From Thermoleophilaceae bacterium (GTDB lineage: Bacteria; Actinomycetota; Thermoleophilia; Solirubrobacterales; Thermoleophilaceae), in NCBI GenBank assembly GCA_013812065.1, contig JACCUC010000147.1:1-18530 (forward strand): a DNA stretch of 18,530 nucleotides, read 5' to 3'. The translations under genes and the position numbers were made by a program. The notes under the pieces are model-generated. The model ran no database searches. It was not told the DNA's origin and saw only the letters and a program-made list of their open reading frames with translations. Positions 7,137 through 12,937 of the stretch are shown piece after piece; the stretch's first letter is position 1; the number at the start of each line of letters is the position of its first letter.

Positions 7137-7973
7137 GTGAGCGCGCAGCTCGATCCGGGCCCGATCGCCTCTCTGGTCCTCGTCGTCGCGCTCTACGCAC
7201 GCGCGGTGACCGTGCTGGGTCGCCGCGGACGCTCGATCCCGCGTGCCCAGCGGGCCGCCTGGTACGCGGGCGTGGCGTTGCTCGCGGTGGCGTTGCTCGG
7301 CCCCCTCGACGCGGTCGCGGACGAGCTCCTGAGCGCGCACATGGCCCAGCACGTCCTGATCGCCGACCTCGCCGCGCCCCTGATGCTCGTCGGACTTCGC
7401 ACACCCGTGCTCCTCTTCCTCCTACCGCGTCCGATCCTGGTGACGCTCGCGCGCCTGCGGGGGTTGCGGCGCGCGTTTCGCACGCTGCGACGGCCGCTCG
7501 TGGCCGTACCGGTCTACATCGGCGTGCTCTACGTCTGGCACGTCGGCCCCCTGTTCGAGGGCGCGCTGCGCAGCGAGTGGCTGCACGTGCTCCAGCACTG
7601 GTCGTTCTTCGCGGCCAGCGTGCTCGTCTGGTGGGCGCCGCTAGAGCCCCAGCGCCGGCGCGTGCGCGGCGAGCTGTGGAAGGCCGGGCACGTGCTCGGC
7701 GCCCGCCTCGGCGGAATGATGCTCGGGATGGCCTTCCTGGCCATGCGCTCGCCGGCCTACGGCGACTTCTACGGCGACTCGGCGCTCGCCTACGGGCTGA
7801 CGCCGATCGCCGACCAGCAGATCGGGGGCGGGTTGATGATGGTCGTCGACCTGGTCGTGATGCTCGCAGCGTTCGCGTTCTTCTTCTGGCGGGCGGCCTG
7901 GGATGACGACCGGGCGCAAGAATCAACCGCGGTGGAGGGCGTGCCGCAGAGCAGTACGCTCGCGGCTCGCTAG
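7137..7973 (+). CDS. ctaG: Cytochrome c oxidase assembly factor CtaG (caa3-type)
   Basis: This 278-residue polytopic membrane protein of the caa3_CtaG family is thought to help assemble or insert copper into cytochrome c oxidase. About seven hydrophobic helices are seen. Family landmarks are the histidine-rich pairs AHMAQHVLIADLAAPLMLVG (about 63-82) and YVWHVGPLFEGAL through EWLHVLQHWSFF (about 130-160), whose histidines are candidate metal ligands. WWAPLEP and the late segment YGLTPIADQQIGGGLMM are also typical. The start is GTG 7137. The overlapping ATG at 7129 is in another frame. The tail after the last helix is short and polar. It is divergent from the transporter gene with about 100 bp between them, and no oxidase subunit gene is in the window. 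Confidence 0.85.
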   Translation: MSAQLDPGPIASLVLVVALYARAVTVLGRRGRSIPRAQRAAWYAGVALLAVALLGPLDAVADELLSAHMAQHVLIADLAAPLMLVGLRTPVLLFLLPRPILVTLARLRGLRRAFRTLRRPLVAVPVYIGVLYVWHVGPLFEGALRSEWLHVLQHWSFFAASVLVWWAPLEPQRRRVRGELWKAGHVLGARLGGMMLGMAFLAMRSPAYGDFYGDSALAYGLTPIADQQIGGGLMMVVDLVVMLAAFAFFFWRAAWDDDRAQESTAVEGVPQSSTLAAR

Positions 7974-7984
7974 CACGGCCGCGG

Positions 7985-8377
7985 TCAGGCCGGAGTCAGC
8001 ACCTCGAGGCCGGCACGCGCGGCGGCTGCGGCGAGGCGGCGGTCGTAGACGACGAAGCCCTCGATGCTCGATTCGAGCGAGAGCGCCGAGGCCAGGTGGA
8101 TTGCGTCGAGCGTCCGCAGGTCCGTGAGACGTCCGGCCCTGCGGACCACGTCGCGCGTGAGCCAGACGAGAGCGACGGCGCCCAGCAGCTCCTCGGCGGC
8201 TTGAACGGCCGCCGTCGTTCCCGAGCGGCGAGCCGCCAGCGGAACCTCGACGGCCGCCACCGCCGAGGACGTCATCTCCGGCGCGCCACCGATCGCCGCC
8301 GCGAGCGCGGAGCTCTCCGGCTCCTCGACGACCAGCTTGACCAGGGCGGAGGCGTCGAGGTAGAGGCGACCGGCCAC
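7985..8377 (-). CDS. PIN-domain toxin, VapC family (first TA module)
   Basis: This 130-residue PIN-fold ribonuclease is the toxin half of a type II toxin-antitoxin pair. The four acidic residues expected for the Mg-binding site are present: D8 in YLDASALVKL, E44 in SSAVAAVEV, D91 in RTLDAIHLASA and D112 in FVVYDRRL. So it looks catalytically intact. VapC toxins cleave tRNA, rRNA or mRNA, and the target cannot be predicted here. The gene starts 3 bp after the stop of the Phd-like antitoxin on the same strand, the usual antitoxin-first order. It converges on ctaG, with the two stops only 11 bp apart. Confidence 0.88.
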   Translation of the reverse strand: MAGRLYLDASALVKLVVEEPESSALAAAIGGAPEMTSSAVAAVEVPLAARRSGTTAAVQAAEELLGAVALVWLTRDVVRRAGRLTDLRTLDAIHLASALSLESSIEGFVVYDRRLAAAAARAGLEVLTPA

Positions 8378-8380
8378 CGC

Positions 8381-8674
8381 CTACAGCCGATCCTCCCGCA
8401 CTTCCTGAAGCGCCTTTGAGATCGACTTGCCTCCTTGGGGCGGCAACGGGCGCGGAAGCGCGGCGACCGGCCGGTCGGCTGGGGAGACCTTGCCCTCGGC
8501 AATCAGGCGGTCCCATGTGGAGAGCTCTGCGTTCAGCGGGGAGAGCAGGGCGACCGTGCGGCCGCGCGCGGTCACCTCGAGCGACTCGCCGTTCTCGACG
8601 CGCCGGAGGTAGACGCTGAGGTTCTGTCTCAGCTCGCGAACGCCGACCGTCGGAGGAGCTCCCATGTAGCACAT
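8381..8674 (-). CDS. Antitoxin, Phd/YefM family (first TA module)
   Basis: This 97-residue protein has the Phd/YefM DNA-binding N-terminus GVRELRQNLSVYLRRVENGE followed by VTARGRTVALLSPL. A disordered, Pro-rich C-terminal part would wrap the toxin. Two ATGs are possible. The one at 8674 has GGAG 7 bp upstream and is preferred. The one at 8665 (MGAPPTVG) has no ribosome-binding site. A 6-bp-arm palindrome covers both start codons and probably serves autoregulation. It pairs with the PIN toxin 3 bp downstream. The pairing of a Phd-type antitoxin with a PIN toxin is known and common in actinobacteria. Confidence 0.88.
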   Translation of the reverse strand: MCYMGAPPTVGVRELRQNLSVYLRRVENGESLEVTARGRTVALLSPLNAELSTWDRLIAEGKVSPADRPVAALPRPLPPQGGKSISKALQEVREDRL

Positions 8675-8676
8675 GG
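8662..8676. promoter_or_regulatory. Palindrome over antitoxin start codons, candidate TA operator
   Basis: CCATGT-AGC-ACATGG has perfect 6-bp arms and a 3-bp centre, and each arm contains one of the two possible ATG start codons. Phd/YefM antitoxins are known to bind short palindromes at their own promoters. Binding here would block both transcription and start-codon access. On the minus strand TGCTAC also occurs twice, 9 bp apart. Confidence 0.5.
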
Positions 8677-8687
8677 TAGCACTCCGG

Positions 8688-8693
8688 ACTCTA
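8688..8693 (-). promoter_or_regulatory. Candidate -10 box for first TA operon
   Basis: TAGAGT on the minus strand lies 13 bp before the antitoxin ATG at 8674, leaving room for the GGAG ribosome-binding site. The box includes the TAG stop codon of the upstream thioesterase gene. No clear -35 is seen. Confidence 0.35.
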
Positions 8694-9188
8694 GGCTCGG
8701 GCGCCGCGTCCCCCGATCTGCTCGCGCTCCGCCAACCGGTTGCGCCGCCGCAGCTCGGCCTCGCGCTCGCGCCTGTGCTCCTCCTCGCTCTCCGGCTCGA
8801 TCGGCGTCACCTCCACCGGACGCCCCTCGTCGTCGAGCGCGACCATCGTGAGGTAGGCCGTCGAGGTGTGCTCGACCTCCCCGGTCCGCACGTGCTCGCG
8901 CTCGACGCGCACGCCGACCTCCATCGAGGTGCGCCAGGCGGCGTTGACGGTGGCGCGGACGGTCACGAGGTCGCCGACCAGCACGGGGTGGAGGAAGATC
9001 ATCCGATCGACGCCCGCGGTGACGACGCGACGACCCGAATGACGGATTGCGGCGATGCCCGCGACCTCGTCGCACAGGTACATGATGCGCCCGCCGTGGA
9101 CGTTGCCGGCAATGTTCGCCTCGGCGATCCCCATCCAGCGCGTGAGAACCGAGACGGAGTCGGACGGCGGTCGCGGCGAAGGGGCCAT
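8691..9188 (-). CDS. Acyl-CoA thioesterase, hotdog fold (YciA/BACH-like)
   Basis: This 165-residue single-hotdog-domain enzyme should hydrolyse acyl-CoA to free acid and CoA. The signature ANIAGNVHGGRIMYLCDEVAG (split around 24-44) carries the Asn/His-Gly-Gly loop and the catalytic Asp of the acyl-CoA hydrolase family (D40). VTAGVDRMIFLHPVLVGDLV, also typical of YciA/ACOT proteins, follows. The C-terminal 35 residues are highly charged (EEEHRREREAEL...) and probably form a helix beyond the fold. I chose ATG 9188; a GTG at 9215 in frame would add MCLLDYSPA but lacks support. It is divergent from pspA. Its role may be to limit acyl-CoA build-up, which fits the three dehydrogenases nearby, but that link is inference. 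Confidence 0.85.
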   Translation of the reverse strand: MAPSPRPPSDSVSVLTRWMGIAEANIAGNVHGGRIMYLCDEVAGIAAIRHSGRRVVTAGVDRMIFLHPVLVGDLVTVRATVNAAWRTSMEVGVRVEREHVRTGEVEHTSTAYLTMVALDDEGRPVEVTPIEPESEEEHRREREAELRRRNRLAEREQIGGRGARA

Positions 9189-9198
9189 GGCGGGCGAG

Positions 9199-9205
9199 TA
9201 GTCTA
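9199..9205. promoter_or_regulatory. Candidate bidirectional -10 element between thioesterase and pspA
   Basis: TAGTCTA reads TAGTCT on the plus strand and TAGACT on the minus strand, so both strands present a TANNNT box in the same 7 bp. It sits 44 bp before pspA and 11 bp before the thioesterase ATG. Symmetrical -10 elements are a known source of divergent transcription. Confidence 0.4.
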
Positions 9206-9248
9206 GGAGGCACACCGCGAACGGACCCCGAGCAGGGAGGACGCACCC

Positions 9249-10028
9249 ATGGCAGGCCTCGGAGGCCGCTTCTCGACCGTCGTCAAGGCAAAGGTCTCGA
9301 AGCTTCTAAACCGCGCCGAGGATCCCTCGGAGACGCTTGAGTACGGCTACCAGAAGCAGGTCGAGATGCTTCAGGACGTCAAGAAGGGGATCGCCGAGGT
9401 CACGACCTCGAAGAAGCGCATCCAGATGCAGTCGCAGAAGATGGAGGCCCAGGTCGTCAAGCTCGACACCCAGGCCCGCCAGGCGCTCTCCCAGGGCAAC
9501 GAGGAACTCGCCCGCGTCGCCCTCGAGCGCAAGACCGGGGTGCAGAACGAGCTGCAGTCGCTCGACGCCCAGGTGACCGAGCTCGAGCGCCAGCAGGAGC
9601 AGCTGACCCAGAACGAGCAGAAGCTGCGCCAGAAGATCGAGGCCTTCCGCACCAAGAAGGAGGTCATCAAGGCTCAATACTCGGCCGCCGAGGCCCAGGT
9701 GCGGATCTCCGAGGCGGCGACCGGCGTGGGGGAGCAGATGGCCGACCTCGGCCTGGCGATCCAGCGCGCCGAGGACAAGACCGAGGACATGCGCGCCCGC
9801 GCGGGAGCGGTCGAGGAGCTCGAGGCCGCCGGCACCTTCGACGACCTGTCGCGGATCGGTCCCGGCCAGGACGACATCGACCGCCAGCTCTCCGAGCTGA
9901 GCACGGGCTCGCAGGTCGACTCCGAGCTCGAGCGCATGAAGGCCGAGCTCGGGCCCGGTGAGGGGGTCGGCGGGGCCGCGCCTCAGCTCGAGGAGGGCCG
10001 GCCGGGCTCGGGAGAGGCGGCAAGGTGA
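9249..10028 (+). CDS. pspA: Phage shock protein A (PspA/IM30 family)
   Basis: This 259-residue membrane-stabilising protein of the ESCRT-III-like PspA/Vipp1 family is built almost entirely from long coiled coils. It begins with an amphipathic segment, FSTVVKAKVSKLLNRAEDP, that would contact stressed membrane. Family-typical ETLEYGYQKQVEML and VKKGIAEVTTSKKRIQ follow, then uninterrupted heptads to about residue 170 and EAATGVGEQMADLGLAIQRAEDKTEDM. The last 45 residues are Gly/Glu-rich and probably disordered. The start is ATG 9249, with a strong AGGGAGG 8 bp upstream. It overlaps the next gene by 4 bp (GTGA), so PspA and PspAA are translationally coupled. HtpX and PspAB lie 2 kb away on the other strand. 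Confidence 0.95.
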   Translation: MAGLGGRFSTVVKAKVSKLLNRAEDPSETLEYGYQKQVEMLQDVKKGIAEVTTSKKRIQMQSQKMEAQVVKLDTQARQALSQGNEELARVALERKTGVQNELQSLDAQVTELERQQEQLTQNEQKLRQKIEAFRTKKEVIKAQYSAAEAQVRISEAATGVGEQMADLGLAIQRAEDKTEDMRARAGAVEELEAAGTFDDLSRIGPGQDDIDRQLSELSTGSQVDSELERMKAELGPGEGVGGAAPQLEEGRPGSGEAAR

Positions 10029-10303
10029 TCGTCCGCATCTCCGGTGAGGACCAGTTCCGCCTGCCCGACGCCGACGCCGAGCGCCTCAACGAGCTTGACA
10101 ATCGCGCTGTCGAAGCAGTCGAGCGCAACGACGAGCCGGCCTTCAGGGAGCTCTGGCTGCAGATGCTCGAGCTCGTCGAACGGGACGGCGAGCGGTTGGC
10201 CGGCGACGAGCTCGTCGAGTCCAGCGTGATCCTCCCGCCGCGCGACGTGACCTTTGAGGAGGCGTGCGAGGAGTTCACCGGGGAAGGGTTGATCCCGGAC
10301 TGA
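10025..10303 (+). CDS. pspAA: PspA-associated protein PspAA
   Basis: This 92-residue acidic soluble protein starts MIVRISGEDQFRLPDADAERLNELDN, the pattern of the PspAA family found beside actinobacterial PspA. It has a beta-strand entry, a helix with paired Leu/Glu residues, and a conserved-looking end, VILPPRDVTFEEACEEF then GLIPD. It is coupled to pspA by a GTGA overlap, so the two proteins are made together, which suggests a direct partnership. PspAA has been described by comparative genomics as a PspA companion with no firm biochemical role. It converges on vapC, with 28 bp between stops. A weak CGGG/CCCG hairpin is the only terminator-like structure there. Confidence 0.88.
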   Translation: MIVRISGEDQFRLPDADAERLNELDNRAVEAVERNDEPAFRELWLQMLELVERDGERLAGDELVESSVILPPRDVTFEEACEEFTGEGLIPD

Positions 10304-10331
10304 GGGCGGGCGAGCCCGGTCGGCGACGCGC

Positions 10332-10721
10332 TCAGGCGAGCCGTAGAGGGGCATGGCGCGCGACCGCCTCAAAATCCGAGTCCGCGTGCAGGACCGGGAC
10401 GTCGCACCGGATGGCGACCGCGGCGATCAGGCAGTCGGTCAGGGCGCGGACGGTCTCACCGCCGCGCCGGCACGTTCGGTAGATGAGCCCAGCCTGCTCG
10501 TAATCCGCCGGCCCGGTCGTGGCGAGGAAGGCGCAGCGCCCGAGCAGCCGGCGAAGCTTTCGCGCGTGAGCCTCGTCGCGGGCTCCGGCGAGCACCTCCA
10601 TCAGCACGGCATCGGTGAGAGCAAGCTCCTCGTTCTCGAGCAATGACCGCAGCCGGTGGTTCGTCGCGCTGCCTGTGCCGCGCAGGAACTCGATCCAGGC
10701 CGAGGTGTCGGCCAGCGTCAC
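10332..10721 (-). CDS. vapC: PIN-domain toxin VapC (second TA module)
   Basis: This 129-residue PIN ribonuclease has all the expected acidic residues: D5 in LADTSAWIEFLRG, E42 in DAVLMEVLAG, D96 in ALTDCLIAA, and D114/D116 in LHADSDFE. That makes it an apparently active VapC. The ADTSAWIEFLR opening is the classic form for VapB-linked toxins, and it differs clearly from the PIN toxin at 7985, so the two modules are not recent duplicates. The start is GTG 10721, overlapping the vapB stop as GTGA, so toxin synthesis is coupled to antitoxin synthesis. It converges on pspAA. Confidence 0.9.
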   Translation of the reverse strand: MTLADTSAWIEFLRGTGSATNHRLRSLLENEELALTDAVLMEVLAGARDEAHARKLRRLLGRCAFLATTGPADYEQAGLIYRTCRRGGETVRALTDCLIAAVAIRCDVPVLHADSDFEAVARHAPLRLA

Positions 10722-10942
10722 CGGCGGGCGATGCGGGGCTCGCGACGCATCTCGTCGAGGTTTCCGTCCCAGCCGGTGCCCTCCATCCCGAGCGCCTCAT
10801 CCCAGCTCATCGGCTCGGTCACGAGTCGCCGCAGGGCGAGGTCGACGGTCTCGCGCTTCGTACGGAGGCCGTAGGATCGCATGGCACGGTCGATCAGTTC
10901 GTCGTCGATCTCGATGTTGGTGCGCGTCACGTACACCAGCAT
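10718..10942 (-). CDS. vapB: Antitoxin VapB (second TA module)
   Basis: This antitoxin of about 74 residues has a ribbon-helix-helix start, TRTNIEIDDELIDRAMRSYG, followed by RTKRETVDLALRRLV. The toxin-binding tail contains GTGWDGNLDEMRRE, the usual VapB C-terminal motif. The start is uncertain. ATG 10942 has GAGG only 3 bp upstream. GTG 10930 gives the shortest family-like N-terminus (MTRTNIEID). A longer version from 10981 is open but adds unrelated residues. It overlaps vapC by 4 bp. A TATGGT box (10978-10983, minus strand) is a possible -10. Confidence 0.85.
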   Translation of the reverse strand: MLVYVTRTNIEIDDELIDRAMRSYGLRTKRETVDLALRRLVTEPMSWDEALGMEGTGWDGNLDEMRREPRIARR

Positions 10943-10959
10943 ACACCTCGACGGGTATG
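10940..10959. promoter_or_regulatory. Weak inverted repeat at vapB start, possible operator
   Basis: CATAC-N10-GTATG has 5-bp arms and spans the proposed vapB ATG at 10942. Ribbon-helix-helix antitoxins bind such sites near their own promoters. The arms are short, so chance is not excluded. Confidence 0.25.
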
Positions 10960-11000
10960 ACGGACCGAGAAGCTCCACCATAGGGCCGAGCGTCCGCGCT

Positions 11001-11297
11001 TCAGCCCTTAGCGCGCCGCCGCTTCCGGCCGCGTCCGCCTATCCGCCGCAGCAGGCCGGCCACGAGCGCGCCCGCGATCAGCCAGACCAAGCCGGCGATG
11101 CCCCAGTTCACCGCGGTCGCGAGCCGTGCGTCGCGGAACGTGAACAGCCCGTCGAAGGGCCCGACGAGGAAGCGCGCGGCGCCGGTCACGAGCTGAACGA
11201 CCCCGTTCTGCGGGTTGGCGTCGAGGACCACGAGCAGGATGCCGAGCGCTATCACGAGGAAGATGAGCGAGGCGACCACCACGATCGCGCGCGCCAC
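11001..11297 (-). CDS. Small two-helix membrane protein beside PspAB
   Basis: This protein of about 98 residues is not recognised as a named family. Two hydrophobic helices are seen, at about 4-24 (IVVVASLIFLVIALGILLVV) and about 63-80 (WGIAGLVWLIAGALVAGLL). An amphipathic loop between them contains VTGAARFLVGPFDGLF, and a very basic tail (RRIGGRGRKRRRAKG) should stay in the cytoplasm. I chose GTG 11297 because a strong AGAGGAG lies 8 bp upstream. The ATG at 11327 is in frame, but the ribosome-binding site falls inside that extension. A good promoter (11335-11362) precedes it, so it need not depend on the pspAB transcript. Its position 80 bp after pspAB suggests a membrane partner for the Psp proteins, which is inference. 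Confidence 0.72.
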   Translation of the reverse strand: MARAIVVVASLIFLVIALGILLVVLDANPQNGVVQLVTGAARFLVGPFDGLFTFRDARLATAVNWGIAGLVWLIAGALVAGLLRRIGGRGRKRRRAKG

Positions 11298-11334
11298 GAC
11301 AGCCACTCCTCTTCCCGCCGCCCTCATCTCGGTA

Positions 11335-11362
11335 AGCGTATCGACCCGTTCTACGGAGTCAA
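11335..11362 (-). promoter_or_regulatory. Promoter for the small membrane protein
   Basis: On the minus strand, TTGACT (11362-11357), a 16-bp spacer and TACGCT (11340-11335) form the best housekeeping-type promoter I see in the window. It lies between the pspAB stop and the small membrane protein start, giving an expected transcription start near 11328. Confidence 0.55.
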
Positions 11363-11376
11363 GGCCGCCGCATCAC

Positions 11377-11955
11377 CTACAGCGGCACGTCCCAGAGTGG
11401 GAACCAGCGCTCGAGCTCCGGCTCGATCGGCAGCTCGTTCCCGATCTGGGCCTTGAGGCGCAGCTCACTCTCGGTGTCGCGCTGTTGCGGGCCCGCGCCC
11501 GGCACGAACGGGTAGAACGAGCCACGCTTGAAGTTGTAGATGAAGTAGACCGCGCGCCCGCGGGCCTCCTCGGTGAAGGCGAAGACGCAGGCGAGCAGGC
11601 GGTCCCCGTAGCCGCCCGACTGGAGCTGGCCGGAGACGAGGTTGAGAGAGACGACGAGGTCCTCGAAGTCGGGGTCGCGGACCCTGATCCAGCGGTAGCC
11701 GTGGGCGTCGTCGGCCGAGTCGACCTCGGAGCCCGTGTCCTCGGCGGCGCCTCGCAAGAGCTCCTCGGCCTCGCGCACGAGTCCGCTGAAGTCGGCGGTC
11801 GAGAGCGGCTGGAAGACGATGCCGGCGACCTCGCGGTGTTGCAGCCCGAGCTCCGACTCGAGCGTCACATGGGCCGTGGTCATGGCGAACAGCCGGTCGG
11901 CGGCGGGCGCCTTGAGCTTGCGGCCGCCGCCGAACAGCGAGTCGAGGAAGCCCAC
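11377..11955 (-). CDS. pspAB: PspA-associated protein PspAB
   Basis: This 192-residue soluble protein starts at GTG 11955 as MGFLDSLFGGGRKL, the usual PspAB opening; the frame extends upstream by ten unrelated residues. Family-like segments follow in order: ADRLFAMTTAHVTLESELGL, GIVFQPLSTADFSGLVREAEELL, YRWIRVRDPDFEDLVVSLN, DRLLACVFAF, and a C-terminal ELRLKAQIGNELPIEPELERW. PspAB is known from comparative genomics as a companion of actinobacterial PspA and HtpX, with no established reaction. It begins 16 bp after the htpX stop on the same strand, so htpX-pspAB is an operon. The order and company make the assignment firm, although the biochemical role is open. Confidence 0.87.
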   Translation of the reverse strand: MGFLDSLFGGGRKLKAPAADRLFAMTTAHVTLESELGLQHREVAGIVFQPLSTADFSGLVREAEELLRGAAEDTGSEVDSADDAHGYRWIRVRDPDFEDLVVSLNLVSGQLQSGGYGDRLLACVFAFTEEARGRAVYFIYNFKRGSFYPFVPGAGPQQRDTESELRLKAQIGNELPIEPELERWFPLWDVPL

Positions 11956-11971
11956 CTGCGTGCAGGGAGCG

Positions 11972-12883
11972 CTAGGCGCGGGCACCGAGCTGGAGCTGGC
12001 GCTCGAGCTCGCCGAGCCGCTCGATGCGCTTCTCCATCGGCGGGTGGGTCGCGAAGATGCTCTGGAGGGCGCCCTTGACGCTCGTCGGGACGATGAAGAA
12101 GGCGTTCATCTCCCCGGCGGCCCGCAGGTCCTGCTGGGGCACGCGGTTCATCTGGCCCGAGATCTTCATGAGCGCCGAGGAGAGGGCGCTCGGGCGCCCG
12201 GTGACCAGCGCGGCGCCGCGGTCGGCCGAGAACTCGCGGTAGCGCGAGAGGGCGAGCATGAGGAAGAACGAGATCACGTAGACGACGAGCGAGACGAGCA
12301 GGACCACGAGGAAGCCCGGACCCTCGTCGTCGTTGCCGCCCATGCCGCCCCCGAAGAGGAACCCGAACTGGGTGATCATCGCAGCGACCGAGGCGAAGAA
12401 GCTCGCGATGGTCATGATCAGGACGTCGCGGTTCTTGACGTGCGAGAGCTCGTGCGCCATCACGCCCTCGAGCTCGGCGGGGGAGAGGAGATTCATGATC
12501 CCCGTGGTCGCGCACACCGTGGCCTTCTTCTGCGAGCGCCCGAGGGCGAAGGCGTTCGGCATCTCGATGTCGGCGACGGCGACCTTCGGCTTCGGCAGGT
12601 CGGCCTGGATGCAGAGGCGCTCGATCAGCGCGTGGAGTCCCGGCGCCTCCTGGGGCGAGACCTCGCGTGCGCCCATCGCCTTGAGGGCGATCTTGTCGGA
12701 GAGGAAGAGCTGGGCGAGCACCATCCCGCCGATGATCACGAGCATGAGCGTGGCGCCGGCGCCCGCGGCCAGGAAGATTGCCACGAAGCCGACGTAGACC
12801 GCCCCGAGCAGGAGCAGGGTGAGGACCATCCGGGCCTGTAAGCCGGTGTCGCGGGCGAAGGCGGTGCGGGGGCTTGTGGGCAT
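11972..12883 (-). CDS. htpX: HtpX-like membrane zinc metalloprotease (M48)
   Basis: This 303-residue membrane protease takes part in quality control of inner-membrane proteins. Two N-terminal helices (about 20-40 and 43-60) are followed by the substrate-side segment PNAFALGRSQKKATVCATTGIM. The HELSH zinc motif is at 144-148, with E145 as catalytic base. Two further hydrophobic helices (about 155-175 and 190-212) come next, then RYREFSAD with E217 as third zinc ligand. THPPMEKRIERL near the end is also typical. All catalytic residues are present. The start is ATG 12883, with TAGAAT ending 6 bp upstream and no Shine-Dalgarno sequence, so it is probably leaderless. It heads the htpX-pspAB operon and is divergent from lgt with 54 bp between them. 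Confidence 0.94.
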   Translation of the reverse strand: MPTSPRTAFARDTGLQARMVLTLLLLGAVYVGFVAIFLAAGAGATLMLVIIGGMVLAQLFLSDKIALKAMGAREVSPQEAPGLHALIERLCIQADLPKPKVAVADIEMPNAFALGRSQKKATVCATTGIMNLLSPAELEGVMAHELSHVKNRDVLIMTIASFFASVAAMITQFGFLFGGGMGGNDDEGPGFLVVLLVSLVVYVISFFLMLALSRYREFSADRGAALVTGRPSALSSALMKISGQMNRVPQQDLRAAGEMNAFFIVPTSVKGALQSIFATHPPMEKRIERLGELERQLQLGARA

Positions 12884-12889
12884 GCCTAC

Positions 12890-12895
12890 ATTCTA
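12890..12895 (-). promoter_or_regulatory. -10 box for htpX, leaderless type
   Basis: TAGAAT on the minus strand, a near-consensus TANNNT box, ends 6 bp before the htpX ATG. That spacing would place the transcription start at the start codon itself. Confidence 0.5.
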
Positions 12896-12925
12896 GACGG
12901 CCGCGGGCGCACTTCCGGCGGTGGA

Positions 12926-12931
12926 TAGGCT
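12926..12931 (+). promoter_or_regulatory. -10 box for lgt, leaderless type
   Basis: TAGGCT ends 6 bp before the lgt GTG at 12938, the same spacing as at htpX on the opposite strand. No Shine-Dalgarno sequence is present. Confidence 0.4.
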
Positions 12932-12937
12932 CGCGCC

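Noticed and set aside
10304..10331. Possible terminator hairpin between pspAA and vapC
   Set aside because: Only a 4-bp CGGG/CCCG stem with no T-tract. Too weak to list as a terminator.
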